Positions 7,199 to 14,397 of a stretch of DNA of 19,058 nt are shown piece after piece. The stretch lies in contig QILH01000308.1 in the NCBI GenBank assembly GCA_003233255.1, positions 1-19,058 on the forward strand, read 5' to 3'. Under the pieces are notes generated by a model. That model did not search any database, was not told the origin of the DNA, and saw nothing but the letters and a program-made list of their open reading frames with translations. This DNA is from Gammaproteobacteria bacterium. GTDB lineage: Bacteria > Pseudomonadota > Gammaproteobacteria > UBA6429 > Thiohalophilaceae. How positions within the stretch are numbered: position 1 is the first letter of the stretch; the number at the start of each line of letters is the position of its first letter. The position numbers and the translations under genes are program-made.

Positions 7199-9226
7199 CT
7201 ACTTATTCAGGCCCAGGACGCGTTCAAGTTTTTCCACCACCTGCTGATAATGGCGTTTAAAATCAGCGGTATTACGACTGCCGCTGCCAGCAAATACCAA
7301 CATCGGCTGACCGGACTCATCCTTGTAGATCACTGCCCAGAGACGTTGCTGGTTCAAATATAATAGTAAGAATATACCGATAATGGTCATTAAAGAACCG
7401 AAATAGAACACATTTTTACCCGGTAATCTGGCAATCGACAGCCCAGAGGACTCCACATGGGTAAAATCGGCTAACTGGGCATAAAATGGCGTCCCATATA
7501 AGTGCAAACCACTTAATGTGGCCAGCGCATCGAAATAGAATGCTTGCTGGGCATCGCTGATTGGTTTCTTGTCATCAACCCCTTCCTGCCGTAAAACATC
7601 CATATAGATAGCTTGCATCAAAGTATTTAATACTTTTTGATAGGCCTCCGCCATCTTGTTCTTTTCTTCATTGCTTATTTCGGCCTTGTTGATATGACGT
7701 TTAATGGCATCAAAGCCGCCAAAATTAAAACGATCAAGTAAATCCATCATCGTTTTAACTACGTCACCTTTATATTTATCTTTGCCTGGCGCATTCTCTA
7801 ATGCCGACGAAACCGTCTTGATGGCGATCGCCTGGGCACGCTCTGAATTATTTAACTGCGCATGAAAATTCATAAAACGGTTAACGGTAAAATTGTCATC
7901 GGCTGGTATATGTAGATAACGATATGCATCGGAGGGGTTCGTGCGCATACCGGATATAAATATATATCGACCATCTTGTATCACCGGTGACATATAGTTG
8001 TTATATTCACGAGCCTGACCACTTTTATCACGCACCTTAAAAACAAAGCTTGAGCCATCGTTAACAAACTTCTTACCTTTCGGGTCACCAACCTGGGCAG
8101 GTCGCACGTTGTATTTTTTAAAATCGATGATCTCCAGAGTTAACTGCCCCTGTGCGGTGTCTAATACACGTTCTCCACGCACAACGGTATCGACTTCCAG
8201 GACGCGCTTTTTATAATCGTAAAATGGCCAGATTTTTAATTTGAGTTTAGATCCACCGTCTCCAAACGAGGCCTGATATATTGTATAACCGCGATAGTAA
8301 AGCGGCTTGTTCACAGCAATGGTCTGCTCGAATTGCACATCTTTATCTTTGTCGATGATGATTAGATCACTTTCAAACGATTTGGGCGCCCCCGAATCGT
8401 AATGTTCAACCCGAAAATCTTTTAACTCGATGGCAAACGGAAGATACTGCACCAACGAGCCATCGCGCACTCTCAATAAAGTGAAATTCGTCTTTTGGCC
8501 TTCGGAGATAGAAATATTACCGCGAAATGAAAACAGGGTATCGGGTTGCAGCTGGCTTTCTTTGGGCATGTCCTTCACATAAATCGATGTTTTATCAATT
8601 GAGCGCTTGCCGCTCCATTCGAGGAAGGCAATATCCATCGTGCTATCCATGATAAATCCAAGTGGCACCACGATCATGCCCATATGACCCAGGATATAAC
8701 CCAGTCGATTCCATCGTCCCCGCATTCCGGCAACAATCACTCGATCATCATGGTGTTTTATTTTAGTTTTATAACCCTGGACACTAAACAGTAATGTGAT
8801 ATTTTTTATCGCTGATTCCTCATCTCCATTTAACCGCCAGGTACGCGCACCCTCGATTAATTTTATCGACTTGAGCTTGCTGTTTAAACGGAAATTTCGC
8901 ATCTCTTGCAGCATGCGGGGAGCATTTCGATAAATGCAGACGCTGGTCGAGGTCATTAGAAACGCCAGCAGTACCGCAAACCAGCTGGCGCTATAAATAT
9001 CGTATAAATTAAGCGTTAAAAAGAATTCATGCCAGAACGGGCCAAACTTGATAATGTAATCCGTATACGGTTCATTCTGCTTTAACACCGTACCGATTGC
9101 CGAGGCAATGGCAATAATGACAAAAATCGTAATCGCCAGATTCATCGAACCTAGAAAATCCAGCACAACGCTGCGTCGGGAAATCGGGATACTGCTTGCC
9201 TGGACTGCTGGTTCTGATTCTGTCAT
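7199..9226 (-). CDS. resB: Cytochrome c biogenesis protein ResB (system II)
   Basis: This 675-residue partner of CcsA holds the apocytochrome and helps keep its CXXCH reduced for heme attachment. It has two N-terminal membrane segments (roughly residues 27-47 and 80-100), a third near 170-190 in YILGHMGMIVVPLGF containing a conserved His, a long periplasmic domain, and a C-terminal membrane segment (LMTIIGIFLLLYL). This is the standard ResB/Ccs1 topology. The periplasmic domain includes the family-type motif PLYYRGYTIYQASFGDGG. The length is within the family range. It is the first gene after the cytochrome c4 terminator, so it likely has its own promoter in 9227-9287, where I see only a weak AT-rich -10 candidate. 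Confidence 0.93.
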   Translation of the reverse strand: MTESEPAVQASSIPISRRSVVLDFLGSMNLAITIFVIIAIASAIGTVLKQNEPYTDYIIKFGPFWHEFFLTLNLYDIYSASWFAVLLAFLMTSTSVCIYRNAPRMLQEMRNFRLNSKLKSIKLIEGARTWRLNGDEESAIKNITLLFSVQGYKTKIKHHDDRVIVAGMRGRWNRLGYILGHMGMIVVPLGFIMDSTMDIAFLEWSGKRSIDKTSIYVKDMPKESQLQPDTLFSFRGNISISEGQKTNFTLLRVRDGSLVQYLPFAIELKDFRVEHYDSGAPKSFESDLIIIDKDKDVQFEQTIAVNKPLYYRGYTIYQASFGDGGSKLKLKIWPFYDYKKRVLEVDTVVRGERVLDTAQGQLTLEIIDFKKYNVRPAQVGDPKGKKFVNDGSSFVFKVRDKSGQAREYNNYMSPVIQDGRYIFISGMRTNPSDAYRYLHIPADDNFTVNRFMNFHAQLNNSERAQAIAIKTVSSALENAPGKDKYKGDVVKTMMDLLDRFNFGGFDAIKRHINKAEISNEEKNKMAEAYQKVLNTLMQAIYMDVLRQEGVDDKKPISDAQQAFYFDALATLSGLHLYGTPFYAQLADFTHVESSGLSIARLPGKNVFYFGSLMTIIGIFLLLYLNQQRLWAVIYKDESGQPMLVFAGSGSRNTADFKRHYQQVVEKLERVLGLNK

Positions 9227-9287
9227 TCAAATTTCAATTATGCTGGATCGGTTATAATTATCCTGGCATTTCTAAAACCAGGAAAAC

Positions 9288-9323
9288 AAAAAAAAGGTGG
9301 CCTGATACATATTCAGGCCACCT
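9288..9323 (-). terminator. Rho-independent terminator of the cytochrome c5-c4 operon
   Basis: Arms at 9295-9305 and 9313-9323 form a perfect 11-bp GC-rich stem (AGGTGGCCTGA with its complement) around a 7-nt loop. On the minus strand it is followed by a run of T (9295-9288, then GTTTT). It lies about 50 bp after the c4 stop and ends that transcript before resB. Confidence 0.9.
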
Positions 9324-9373
9324 GTTAGAGTGCATTACTATCTAAAGATTCCGTTCCCAGACTGAATAACTGC

Positions 9374-9994
9374 TTATTTTAAGCCTGAAATATAATGCGC
9401 AACGGCTTCAATTTCCTCATCGTACATACGTTTGGCAATATCACGCATGATCTTGCCCGCATCGTCTTTTTCGTCAAAAGCACGGGTCTTGCCCGCGCGA
9501 TAATCCGTAAGACTTTTCACTGTATATGCCTCATTTTGACCACTTAAGGCTGGAAAACCAGCAGGCTTATTACCTGAGCCGTTAGGACCATGACAGCCCA
9601 TACAGGCCGAGATGCCTTTGCTTTCATTACCACCCCGATAAAGACGCTCACCTAATACACGTTTGGCTTCATCCGTAGCCGCACCAATGGTAGTCTTTTG
9701 CGAGGCAAAATAAGCCGCTAAATCCTGCATATCCTGATCGTTCAAATTAGCAACCTGGCCTTTCATGATGGCCTCGTTGCGTTTGCCTGATTTGAAGGCC
9801 TGCATTTGTTTAACCAGATAATTAGCATGTTGCCCGGCTAACTTTGGATAATTAGGAATCGTGGCATTACCATCTGCACCATGGCAACCGGCACAAACCT
9901 GAGACTTACCTTTGCCAACCGTTGCATCACCTGCAGCAAAGGCAGGCAACGCAAAGGTCAAAGCAATACAACTTACGATAAAACGTGAAATCAT
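9374..9994 (-). CDS. Diheme cytochrome c4
   Basis: This 206-residue periplasmic diheme c-type cytochrome acts as an electron carrier to terminal oxidases. A signal peptide (MISRFIVSCIALTFALPAFA) is followed by two cytochrome domains. The hemes attach at C34-C37-H38 (CAGCHG) and C131-C134-H135 (CMGCHG). Methionine ligand candidates lie in each half, for example IMKGQV. The duplicated two-domain build and length are typical of c4. Its ATG overlaps the cytochrome c5 stop in an ATGA (9991-9994), so translation is coupled. The neighbouring resB-ccsA genes supply its heme ligation. Confidence 0.93.
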   Translation of the reverse strand: MISRFIVSCIALTFALPAFAAGDATVGKGKSQVCAGCHGADGNATIPNYPKLAGQHANYLVKQMQAFKSGKRNEAIMKGQVANLNDQDMQDLAAYFASQKTTIGAATDEAKRVLGERLYRGGNESKGISACMGCHGPNGSGNKPAGFPALSGQNEAYTVKSLTDYRAGKTRAFDEKDDAGKIMRDIAKRMYDEEIEAVAHYISGLK

Positions 9995-10305
9995 TTTGAG
10001 CCTGCTACCATATAATCAACCGCCGCTTTAACCGCATCATCCGATAAATCAGTACGTCCGCCCTTGGCCGGCATCACGCCCTTTTCGCCTTTAAAACCCT
10101 TGATAGAATGTTCGTATAATTTATCATTCCCCTGGGCAATGCGTGCTTTCCACGCCGCTTTGTCACCAACTTTGGGCGCACCGGCTGCACCCGTACTATG
10201 ACAGGCCATACACGCATTTTTGTATGTATCTTCGCCACTCGCTTGAACCGAGCTTACAGCCCCCATTAAAGTGGCCGCAGATAATGCAATAATTAACTTT
10301 TTCAT
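9991..10305 (-). CDS. Monoheme cytochrome c5 family protein
   Basis: This small periplasmic c-type cytochrome of 104 residues has a signal peptide (MKKLIIALSAATLMGAVSSVQA), one heme site CMACH soon after it, and a C-terminal MPAKGG methionine-ligand loop followed by LSDDAVKAAVDYM, all typical of cytochrome c5. An upstream in-frame ATG at 10317 exists, but its ATGGAGAACGTT contains the GGAG Shine-Dalgarno for the ATG at 10305, six bases away, so 10305 is the start. It is the first gene of the c5-c4 operon, transcribed divergently from engB across a gap that contains an 11-bp inverted repeat. Confidence 0.9.
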   Translation of the reverse strand: MKKLIIALSAATLMGAVSSVQASGEDTYKNACMACHSTGAAGAPKVGDKAAWKARIAQGNDKLYEHSIKGFKGEKGVMPAKGGRTDLSDDAVKAAVDYMVAGSK

Positions 10306-10360
10306 AACGTTCTCCATTAATAAATAATCAGTTAAGACCGATTCCTGTCCTTACCAGGCT

Positions 10361-10413
10361 GCTCTGATTAACCCCTAAAGGTGTCACTTTGATCTTTATG
10401 ACTTAATCAGAGC
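10361..10413. repeat. 11-bp inverted repeat in the divergent cytochrome c5/engB control region
   Basis: GCTCTGATTAA (10361-10371) and TTAATCAGAGC (10403-10413) are perfect inverted copies separated by 31 nt. Weaker symmetry (AGG/CCT) extends outward. No T-tract follows on either strand, so a terminator is unlikely. Two distant operator half-sites or a cruciform are possible. Confidence 0.5.
10389..10402 (+). promoter_or_regulatory. Possible FNR/ANR-like site upstream of cytochrome c5
   Basis: TTGAT-CTTT-ATGAC has one perfect FNR/ANR half-site and a degenerate second half (consensus TTGAT-N4-ATCAA; ATGAC matches three of five). Its position inside the inverted repeat of the c5 control region, and the known oxygen control of such cytochromes, make it plausible. 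The match is imperfect. Confidence 0.25.
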
Positions 10414-10487
10414 TTCCTGAACCACAATAAGGCATAATTGCCCGAACAAGAATCTCCAAAAATGGGTGCCTTTATACAAATAGTCGC

Positions 10488-11123
10488 ATGTCGGGTCAAG
10501 CAAACAATAAGAATATTTCCAATAAACGTAATCTGTTGGCACCGGCCCAATTCCTGCTCAGCAGCCCGGATATGGCCCATGTTCCAGCTGATAATGCGTT
10601 TGAGGTGGTGTTTGCCGGACGCTCAAACGCCGGAAAATCCAGTGCTCTCAATGCCTTGTGTGGGCAAAAATCACTGGCCCGGACCAGTAAAACGCCTGGC
10701 CGTACCCAGCAACTTGTCTTTTTTGCCCTGGATGATACTCACCGTCTGGTCGACCTGCCGGGGTATGGCTATGCCAAGGTCTCAGCCAATATGCAGCGGC
10801 GCTGGCAGCACACCCTGGATGAATTTCTGACTACCCGCAAGTCATTGAAAGGTCTGGTATTAATGATGGACAGTCGCCACCCCATGCGAGAATTTGACGT
10901 CCAGTTGTTGGAATGGTGTGCCCACCAGGGCATGCCGGTATTGGTTCTCCTGACCAAGGCCGACAAACTCAAGAATGGGCCAGCCAAAAATACCCTGTTG
11001 CAGGTTAAAAAAGACCTGAGTGAGTTACCCGATGTGACTGTTCAGCTATTTTCTGCGTTAAAAATGACCGGCCTGATCGAAGCACGACGTCATATTGTCC
11101 GCTGGCTCGAATTATCTAAATAA
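10488..11123 (+). CDS. engB: Ribosome biogenesis GTP-binding protein EngB/YihA
   Basis: This 211-residue TrmE-Era-EngA-like GTPase is needed for large ribosomal subunit assembly. The motifs in order are: G1 GRSNAGKSS (44-52), G2 region SKTPGRTQ (67-74), G3 DLPGYGYAK (89-97), G4 TKAD (156-159), and G5 within FSALK near residue 193. The length and spacing fit EngB. The first 28 or so residues are a variable extension. The ATG at 10488 has no strong Shine-Dalgarno, but no better in-frame start precedes the conserved LLAPAQFLLS region. It converges with polA across a 342-bp gap that holds a REP-like palindrome and a candidate small RNA. Confidence 0.95.
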   Translation: MSGQANNKNISNKRNLLAPAQFLLSSPDMAHVPADNAFEVVFAGRSNAGKSSALNALCGQKSLARTSKTPGRTQQLVFFALDDTHRLVDLPGYGYAKVSANMQRRWQHTLDEFLTTRKSLKGLVLMMDSRHPMREFDVQLLEWCAHQGMPVLVLLTKADKLKNGPAKNTLLQVKKDLSELPDVTVQLFSALKMTGLIEARRHIVRWLELSK

Positions 11124-11145
11124 GTTGTTAGGGTTAGTTAAAGTT

Positions 11146-11217
11146 AATGGGGTCAGACTCCATTGAAGCTTTGGTCTATATTTAACCGTCAATGGAGTCT
11201 GACCCCATTGAAGCTTT
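11146..11217. repeat. REP-like palindrome with flanking direct repeat
   Basis: Two 21-nt arms (11146-11166 and 11189-11209) are perfect inverted copies around a 22-nt spacer. Each contains GGGGTCAGACTCC or its complement. Within each arm AATGG and CCATT are also self-complementary. A 13-bp direct repeat, CCATTGAAGCTTT, ends each arm (11160-11172 and 11205-11217). The design resembles REP/BIME elements mobilised by RAYT (REP-associated tyrosine) transposases; none is encoded here. It lies 22 bp after the engB stop. It could also end engB transcription by forming a large hairpin, although no T-tract follows. Confidence 0.7.
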
Positions 11218-11226
11218 ATTACAGGC

Positions 11227-11264
11227 AAAGAAAACCCCAGGTATTGGGGGAATAACACCTGGGG
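11227..11264 (-). terminator. Rho-independent terminator ending the candidate sRNA or polA transcript
   Basis: CCCCAGGT (11235-11242) pairs with ACCTGGGG (11257-11264), an 8-bp GC-rich stem with a 14-nt loop. On the minus strand the stem is followed by TTTTCTTT (11234-11227). The T-tract exists only in the minus-strand direction, which fixes its orientation. The loop exposes UUCCCCCAA. Confidence 0.75.
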
Positions 11265-11372
11265 CTAAATACACACCCGACTTGGGGAATCGAGTGCTAA
11301 GTTATCCCGCCAGGGAGGATGCGGGAACTAACTCTTAACCTAACCTTCTTGAGAATTCAATCAGAACGCTCA
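11227..11372 (-). ncRNA. Candidate small RNA with three C-rich loops, in the Spot 42/ErsA position
   Basis: On the minus strand, about 146 nt from a predicted start near 11372 to the T-tract at 11227 could fold into three successive stem-loops. The first has TCCCGC/GCGGGA (11305-11310 with 11321-11326) extended by AGTTA/TAACT across a 2-nt bulge, with loop AUCCUCCCUG. The second has a 7-bp stem (11274-11280 with 11290-11296) and loop UUCCCCAAG. The third is the terminator hairpin, whose loop contains UUCCCCCAA. A sigmaE/AlgU-like promoter lies just upstream. No credible ORF is present. Spot 42 in E. coli and ErsA in Pseudomonas are encoded between polA and engB, the same place. The rest of this 342-bp gap is the REP-like element plus AT-rich sequence at 11405-11465 in which I see nothing more. 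Homology to either RNA is not shown; the structure was read by eye. Confidence 0.6.
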
Positions 11373-11377
11373 TAGTG

Positions 11378-11404
11378 TATGACTGGTTAAATTAAGAAAG
11401 GTTC
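11378..11404 (-). promoter_or_regulatory. SigmaE/AlgU-like promoter of the candidate sRNA
   Basis: On the minus strand GAACCT (11404-11399) is separated by 16 bp from TCATA (11382-11378). This resembles the extracytoplasmic-stress consensus GAACTT-N16/17-TCTGA. A sigma70 reading (TTGAAC with TACACT) needs a 21-bp spacer and is poorer. ErsA in P. aeruginosa is known to be AlgU-dependent, which adds context but no proof. Confidence 0.4.
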
Positions 11405-11465
11405 AACCTCTCTGGACTTTATGCGCCGTAGTGTGAACTATAAATTTATAAATTACAAACACAAT

Positions 11466-14171
11466 TTAATGTGCCTGATCCCAGTCATTACCCACACCAA
11501 TATCAACGATTAAAGGCACAGATAATGATGCGGCCTTAATCATTTGTTCGCGGATCATGTTTATGCTGTTGTCTAAAATGTCTGTCTTAATTTCAAACAC
11601 CAACTCATCATGTACCTGCATGATCATTTTTATATCGAGCTCTTGTTCATAAATAATTTTATCTAAATTAATCATCGCAAACTTTATGATATCGGCTGCG
11701 GTACCCTGCATCGGTGCGTTAATCGCAGTACGTTCCGCGTATTGACGTCGCATTGCATTTGATGCATTGATCTCATGCAGATATAAGCGCCGCCCAAATA
11801 CGGTTTCAACATAACCTTGTTGCCGAGCCTGTTCACGTGTCTTATCCATATAATCCTTAACACCGGGATAACGTGAAAAATACAGATCGATATACGATTG
11901 CGCCTCATGGCGACCCACTCCAAGTTGTTTGGCCAGACCAAACGCCGACATGCCATAGATCAAACCAAAGTTGATCGCCTTGGCGGAACGTCGTTGTTCA
12001 TTGGTGACTTGTTCATTATCCTGCGCAAACACCTCGGCGGCGGTGGCACGATGGATATCTTCACCCGCGGCAAAGGCTTTTAACAAACCTTCATCGCCGG
12101 ATAGATGCGCCATGATGCGTAATTCAATCTGCGAGTAATCTGCGGCCACGACTTTGTAGCCCGCCTCGGCAATAAACGCCTTGCGGATACGCCGACCCTC
12201 TTCACTTCGGATCGGAATGTTTTGCAGATTCGGTTCGCTGGACGACAAGCGCCCGGTGGCCGCCACCGCCTGATGATACGAGGTATGCACGCGACCGGTG
12301 TTGGCATCAATCATCTCTGGTAACTTGTCGGTGTAAGTAGATTTCAGTTTACTCAAACCGCGCGTCTCTAAAATAAGTTTCGGTAACGCATAGTCTTCGG
12401 CGAGTTCCTGCAACACGGCTTCGGCCGTAGATGGCTGCCCTTTGGGTGTTTTGGAGATAACCGGCAGGCCTAACTTATCAAACAGGATCGCCTGGATCTG
12501 TTTCGGCGATCCCAGATTAAATTCTTCGCCGGCCTCTGCGTAAGCCTGCTTTTCCAGTTCGATTAAACGTTCACTGATCTGTTCGCTTTGGGTTAATAAT
12601 TTTTCCTTGTCGATCAAAACCCCGATGCGTTCCATGCGTGACAGCACCGGGATTAACGGCAATTCAATTTCCTTAAAAACCTTAACTAGACTTTCATGTT
12701 GTTGCAGTTGTGGCCACAGGGTCTCATGCAACTGCAGCGTGACATCGGCATCTTCGGCCGCGTATTCGCTGGCCACATCAATCGTGACCTGTTCAAAGCC
12801 GATCTGTTTGGCCCCTTTACCCGCCACATCTTCATAGTGAATGGTTTTATGATCCAGATGTTTCAGTGCCAGCGTATCCATGTCATGACGTGAGGCGGTG
12901 CTATCTAATACATACGACTCCAGCATCGTGTCGTAGGCGATGCCCTGCAGCTGGATATCATAGTTGGCCAACACACTCATATCGTATTTTAAATTTTGAC
13001 CGAGCTTTAATTGTTTGGGGTCTTCGATAATAGATTTAAACTTGGCCAACACCTGATCGCGATCAAGTTGCGCCGGCACACCTTCATAATCATGTGCAAC
13101 CGGCACATAGGCAGCCTTGCCTGTCTCGTCAGAGAATGACAGCCCGACAATCTCGGCCTGCATGTAATTTAAACTGGTGGTCTCCAGGTCAAAGGCAAAC
13201 ACCTCGGCCTTGTTTAATCGGTTTAACCAGTTATCCAGTTCGGCTAATTCAAATATCGTCTGGTAGTCTTTTTTAACTTCGGAGTGTGTCGCTGCCGCCT
13301 CGCCCTGCTCGTTCGCTAAAATTTGAGCTAACCAGGTACGAAACTCAAAACGAGAAAAATGTTCACGCAGGATTTCGCTATCAACCTCATTCATTTTGAT
13401 CTGATCGGGCGTAAGCTCTAAATCGACATCGCATTTTATCGTGACAAGCTCTTTTGACAGCGGCAGTTGCGGCAAGGTTTCTCTTAAATACTCGCCAACC
13501 TTACCTTTGAATTCATCGGCATGGGCCATGATGTTTTCCAGGGTTTTATATTCCGCCAGCCATTTCACTGCGGTTTTCGGCCCGACCTTGGGCACCCCCG
13601 GTACGTTATCCACGGTATCGCCGATCAGGGTCAGATAATCAATAATCGATTCCGGTGGCACCCCGAATTTATCGATCACACCCTGGCGATCCATGCTGGT
13701 CTCGGTCATGGTGTTGATCAGGCTTACGTGTTTATCTACCAGCTGGGCCATGTCTTTGTCGCCGGTGGAAATGACCGTATCAAGACCCAGTTCGCTGGCC
13801 TGCCGGGCCAGGGTGCCGATCACATCATCGGCCTCAACACCGCTAACGCATAACAGAGGAAACCCCATGGCCCGAACAATCTCATGAATGGGTTCAATTT
13901 GAACGCGCAGCTCATCCTGCATAGGGGGACGGTTGGCCTTGTACTCGGGATACAGGTCATTACGAAAGGTTTTACCTTTCGCATCAAAAATTACCGCAAT
14001 CGGATCATCGGGATAATCCTGTTGCAATCGTTTTAACATATTGATCACGCCATAGATCGCACCGGTCGGTTCTCCCTTAGAGTTACTAAAATCCTTCATC
14101 GCATGGTACGCACGGAAGAGATAGGATGAGCCGTCTACTAAAATGAGTTTCTGTTTCGCCGTCTTTGTCAT
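11466..14171 (-). CDS. polA: DNA polymerase I
   Basis: This 901-residue three-domain enzyme handles Okazaki fragment processing and gap repair. The N-terminal 5' nuclease domain (about 1-290) begins ILVDGSSYLFRAYHAM and contains GVEADDVIGTLA. The 3'-5' proofreading domain looks active: DLETTSLN (Exo I, DxE), QNLKYDMSVL (Exo II) and YAAEDADVT (Exo III). The polymerase domain carries motif A DYSQIELRIMAHLSGD, motif B RRSAKAINFGLIYGMSAFGL and motif C QVHDELVFEI, ending in the usual C-terminal His (WDQAH). The start is the ATG at 14171. A TATAAA about 50 bp upstream could be part of its promoter, but I see no good -35. It converges with engB, and its 3' side contains the candidate sRNA in the same orientation. 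Confidence 0.98.
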   Translation of the reverse strand: MTKTAKQKLILVDGSSYLFRAYHAMKDFSNSKGEPTGAIYGVINMLKRLQQDYPDDPIAVIFDAKGKTFRNDLYPEYKANRPPMQDELRVQIEPIHEIVRAMGFPLLCVSGVEADDVIGTLARQASELGLDTVISTGDKDMAQLVDKHVSLINTMTETSMDRQGVIDKFGVPPESIIDYLTLIGDTVDNVPGVPKVGPKTAVKWLAEYKTLENIMAHADEFKGKVGEYLRETLPQLPLSKELVTIKCDVDLELTPDQIKMNEVDSEILREHFSRFEFRTWLAQILANEQGEAAATHSEVKKDYQTIFELAELDNWLNRLNKAEVFAFDLETTSLNYMQAEIVGLSFSDETGKAAYVPVAHDYEGVPAQLDRDQVLAKFKSIIEDPKQLKLGQNLKYDMSVLANYDIQLQGIAYDTMLESYVLDSTASRHDMDTLALKHLDHKTIHYEDVAGKGAKQIGFEQVTIDVASEYAAEDADVTLQLHETLWPQLQQHESLVKVFKEIELPLIPVLSRMERIGVLIDKEKLLTQSEQISERLIELEKQAYAEAGEEFNLGSPKQIQAILFDKLGLPVISKTPKGQPSTAEAVLQELAEDYALPKLILETRGLSKLKSTYTDKLPEMIDANTGRVHTSYHQAVAATGRLSSSEPNLQNIPIRSEEGRRIRKAFIAEAGYKVVAADYSQIELRIMAHLSGDEGLLKAFAAGEDIHRATAAEVFAQDNEQVTNEQRRSAKAINFGLIYGMSAFGLAKQLGVGRHEAQSYIDLYFSRYPGVKDYMDKTREQARQQGYVETVFGRRLYLHEINASNAMRRQYAERTAINAPMQGTAADIIKFAMINLDKIIYEQELDIKMIMQVHDELVFEIKTDILDNSINMIREQMIKAASLSVPLIVDIGVGNDWDQAH

Positions 14172-14273
14172 GGCGACTATTATCGAGGTTTTATACCTGA
14201 GTGGCTACTGCTTGTTGGAATAGCCGACGGCCTATGTGGTTTAAAAAAATCAAACCGCTACACTGAATATGTA

Positions 14274-14308
14274 AGCTCTGTCCCCACCGTGCCCGGAGGA
14301 CGAGGGCT
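14274..14308. repeat. Imperfect hairpin in the polA/LOG intergenic region
   Basis: AGCTCT-GTCC (14274-14283) pairs with GGAC-G-AGGGCT (14298-14308), ten pairs with one bulge and a G-U. An inner CCG/CGG (14287-14289, 14294-14296) stacks on it. There is no T-tract after it on the plus strand. It may be a leader structure of the LOG gene or a degenerate REP-type repeat (GGGGACAG core). The surrounding 14172-14397 has no other clear feature. Confidence 0.3.
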
Positions 14309-14397
14309 GTAAATAGTTAAATTTGTATTTGAATGGAATTAATCGTGTTCGACTTAATCAAACAAGTAACACTCAACGCTCTTTTGATGGATATAAA

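Noticed and set aside
9262..9282. CCTGG/CCAGG inverted repeat before resB
   Set aside because: Only a 5-bp stem with an 11-nt AT-rich loop; chance is the simplest explanation.
10306..10317. Upstream ATG giving cytochrome c5 four extra residues
   Set aside because: Those bases contain the GGAG ribosome-binding site for the ATG at 10305, and the signal peptide begins naturally at MKK.
10438..10830. 130-residue plus-strand frame overlapping engB
   Set aside because: It is out of frame with the intact GTPase motifs, has no family features and shares most of its length with engB.
13521..13853. 110-residue plus-strand frame inside polA
   Set aside because: Antisense to the conserved 5' nuclease domain and without recognisable features.
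14323..14397. TTG start extending the LOG-family protein by 25 residues
   Set aside because: The extension looks unlike the family N-terminus, while the ATG at 14398 gives the usual length.
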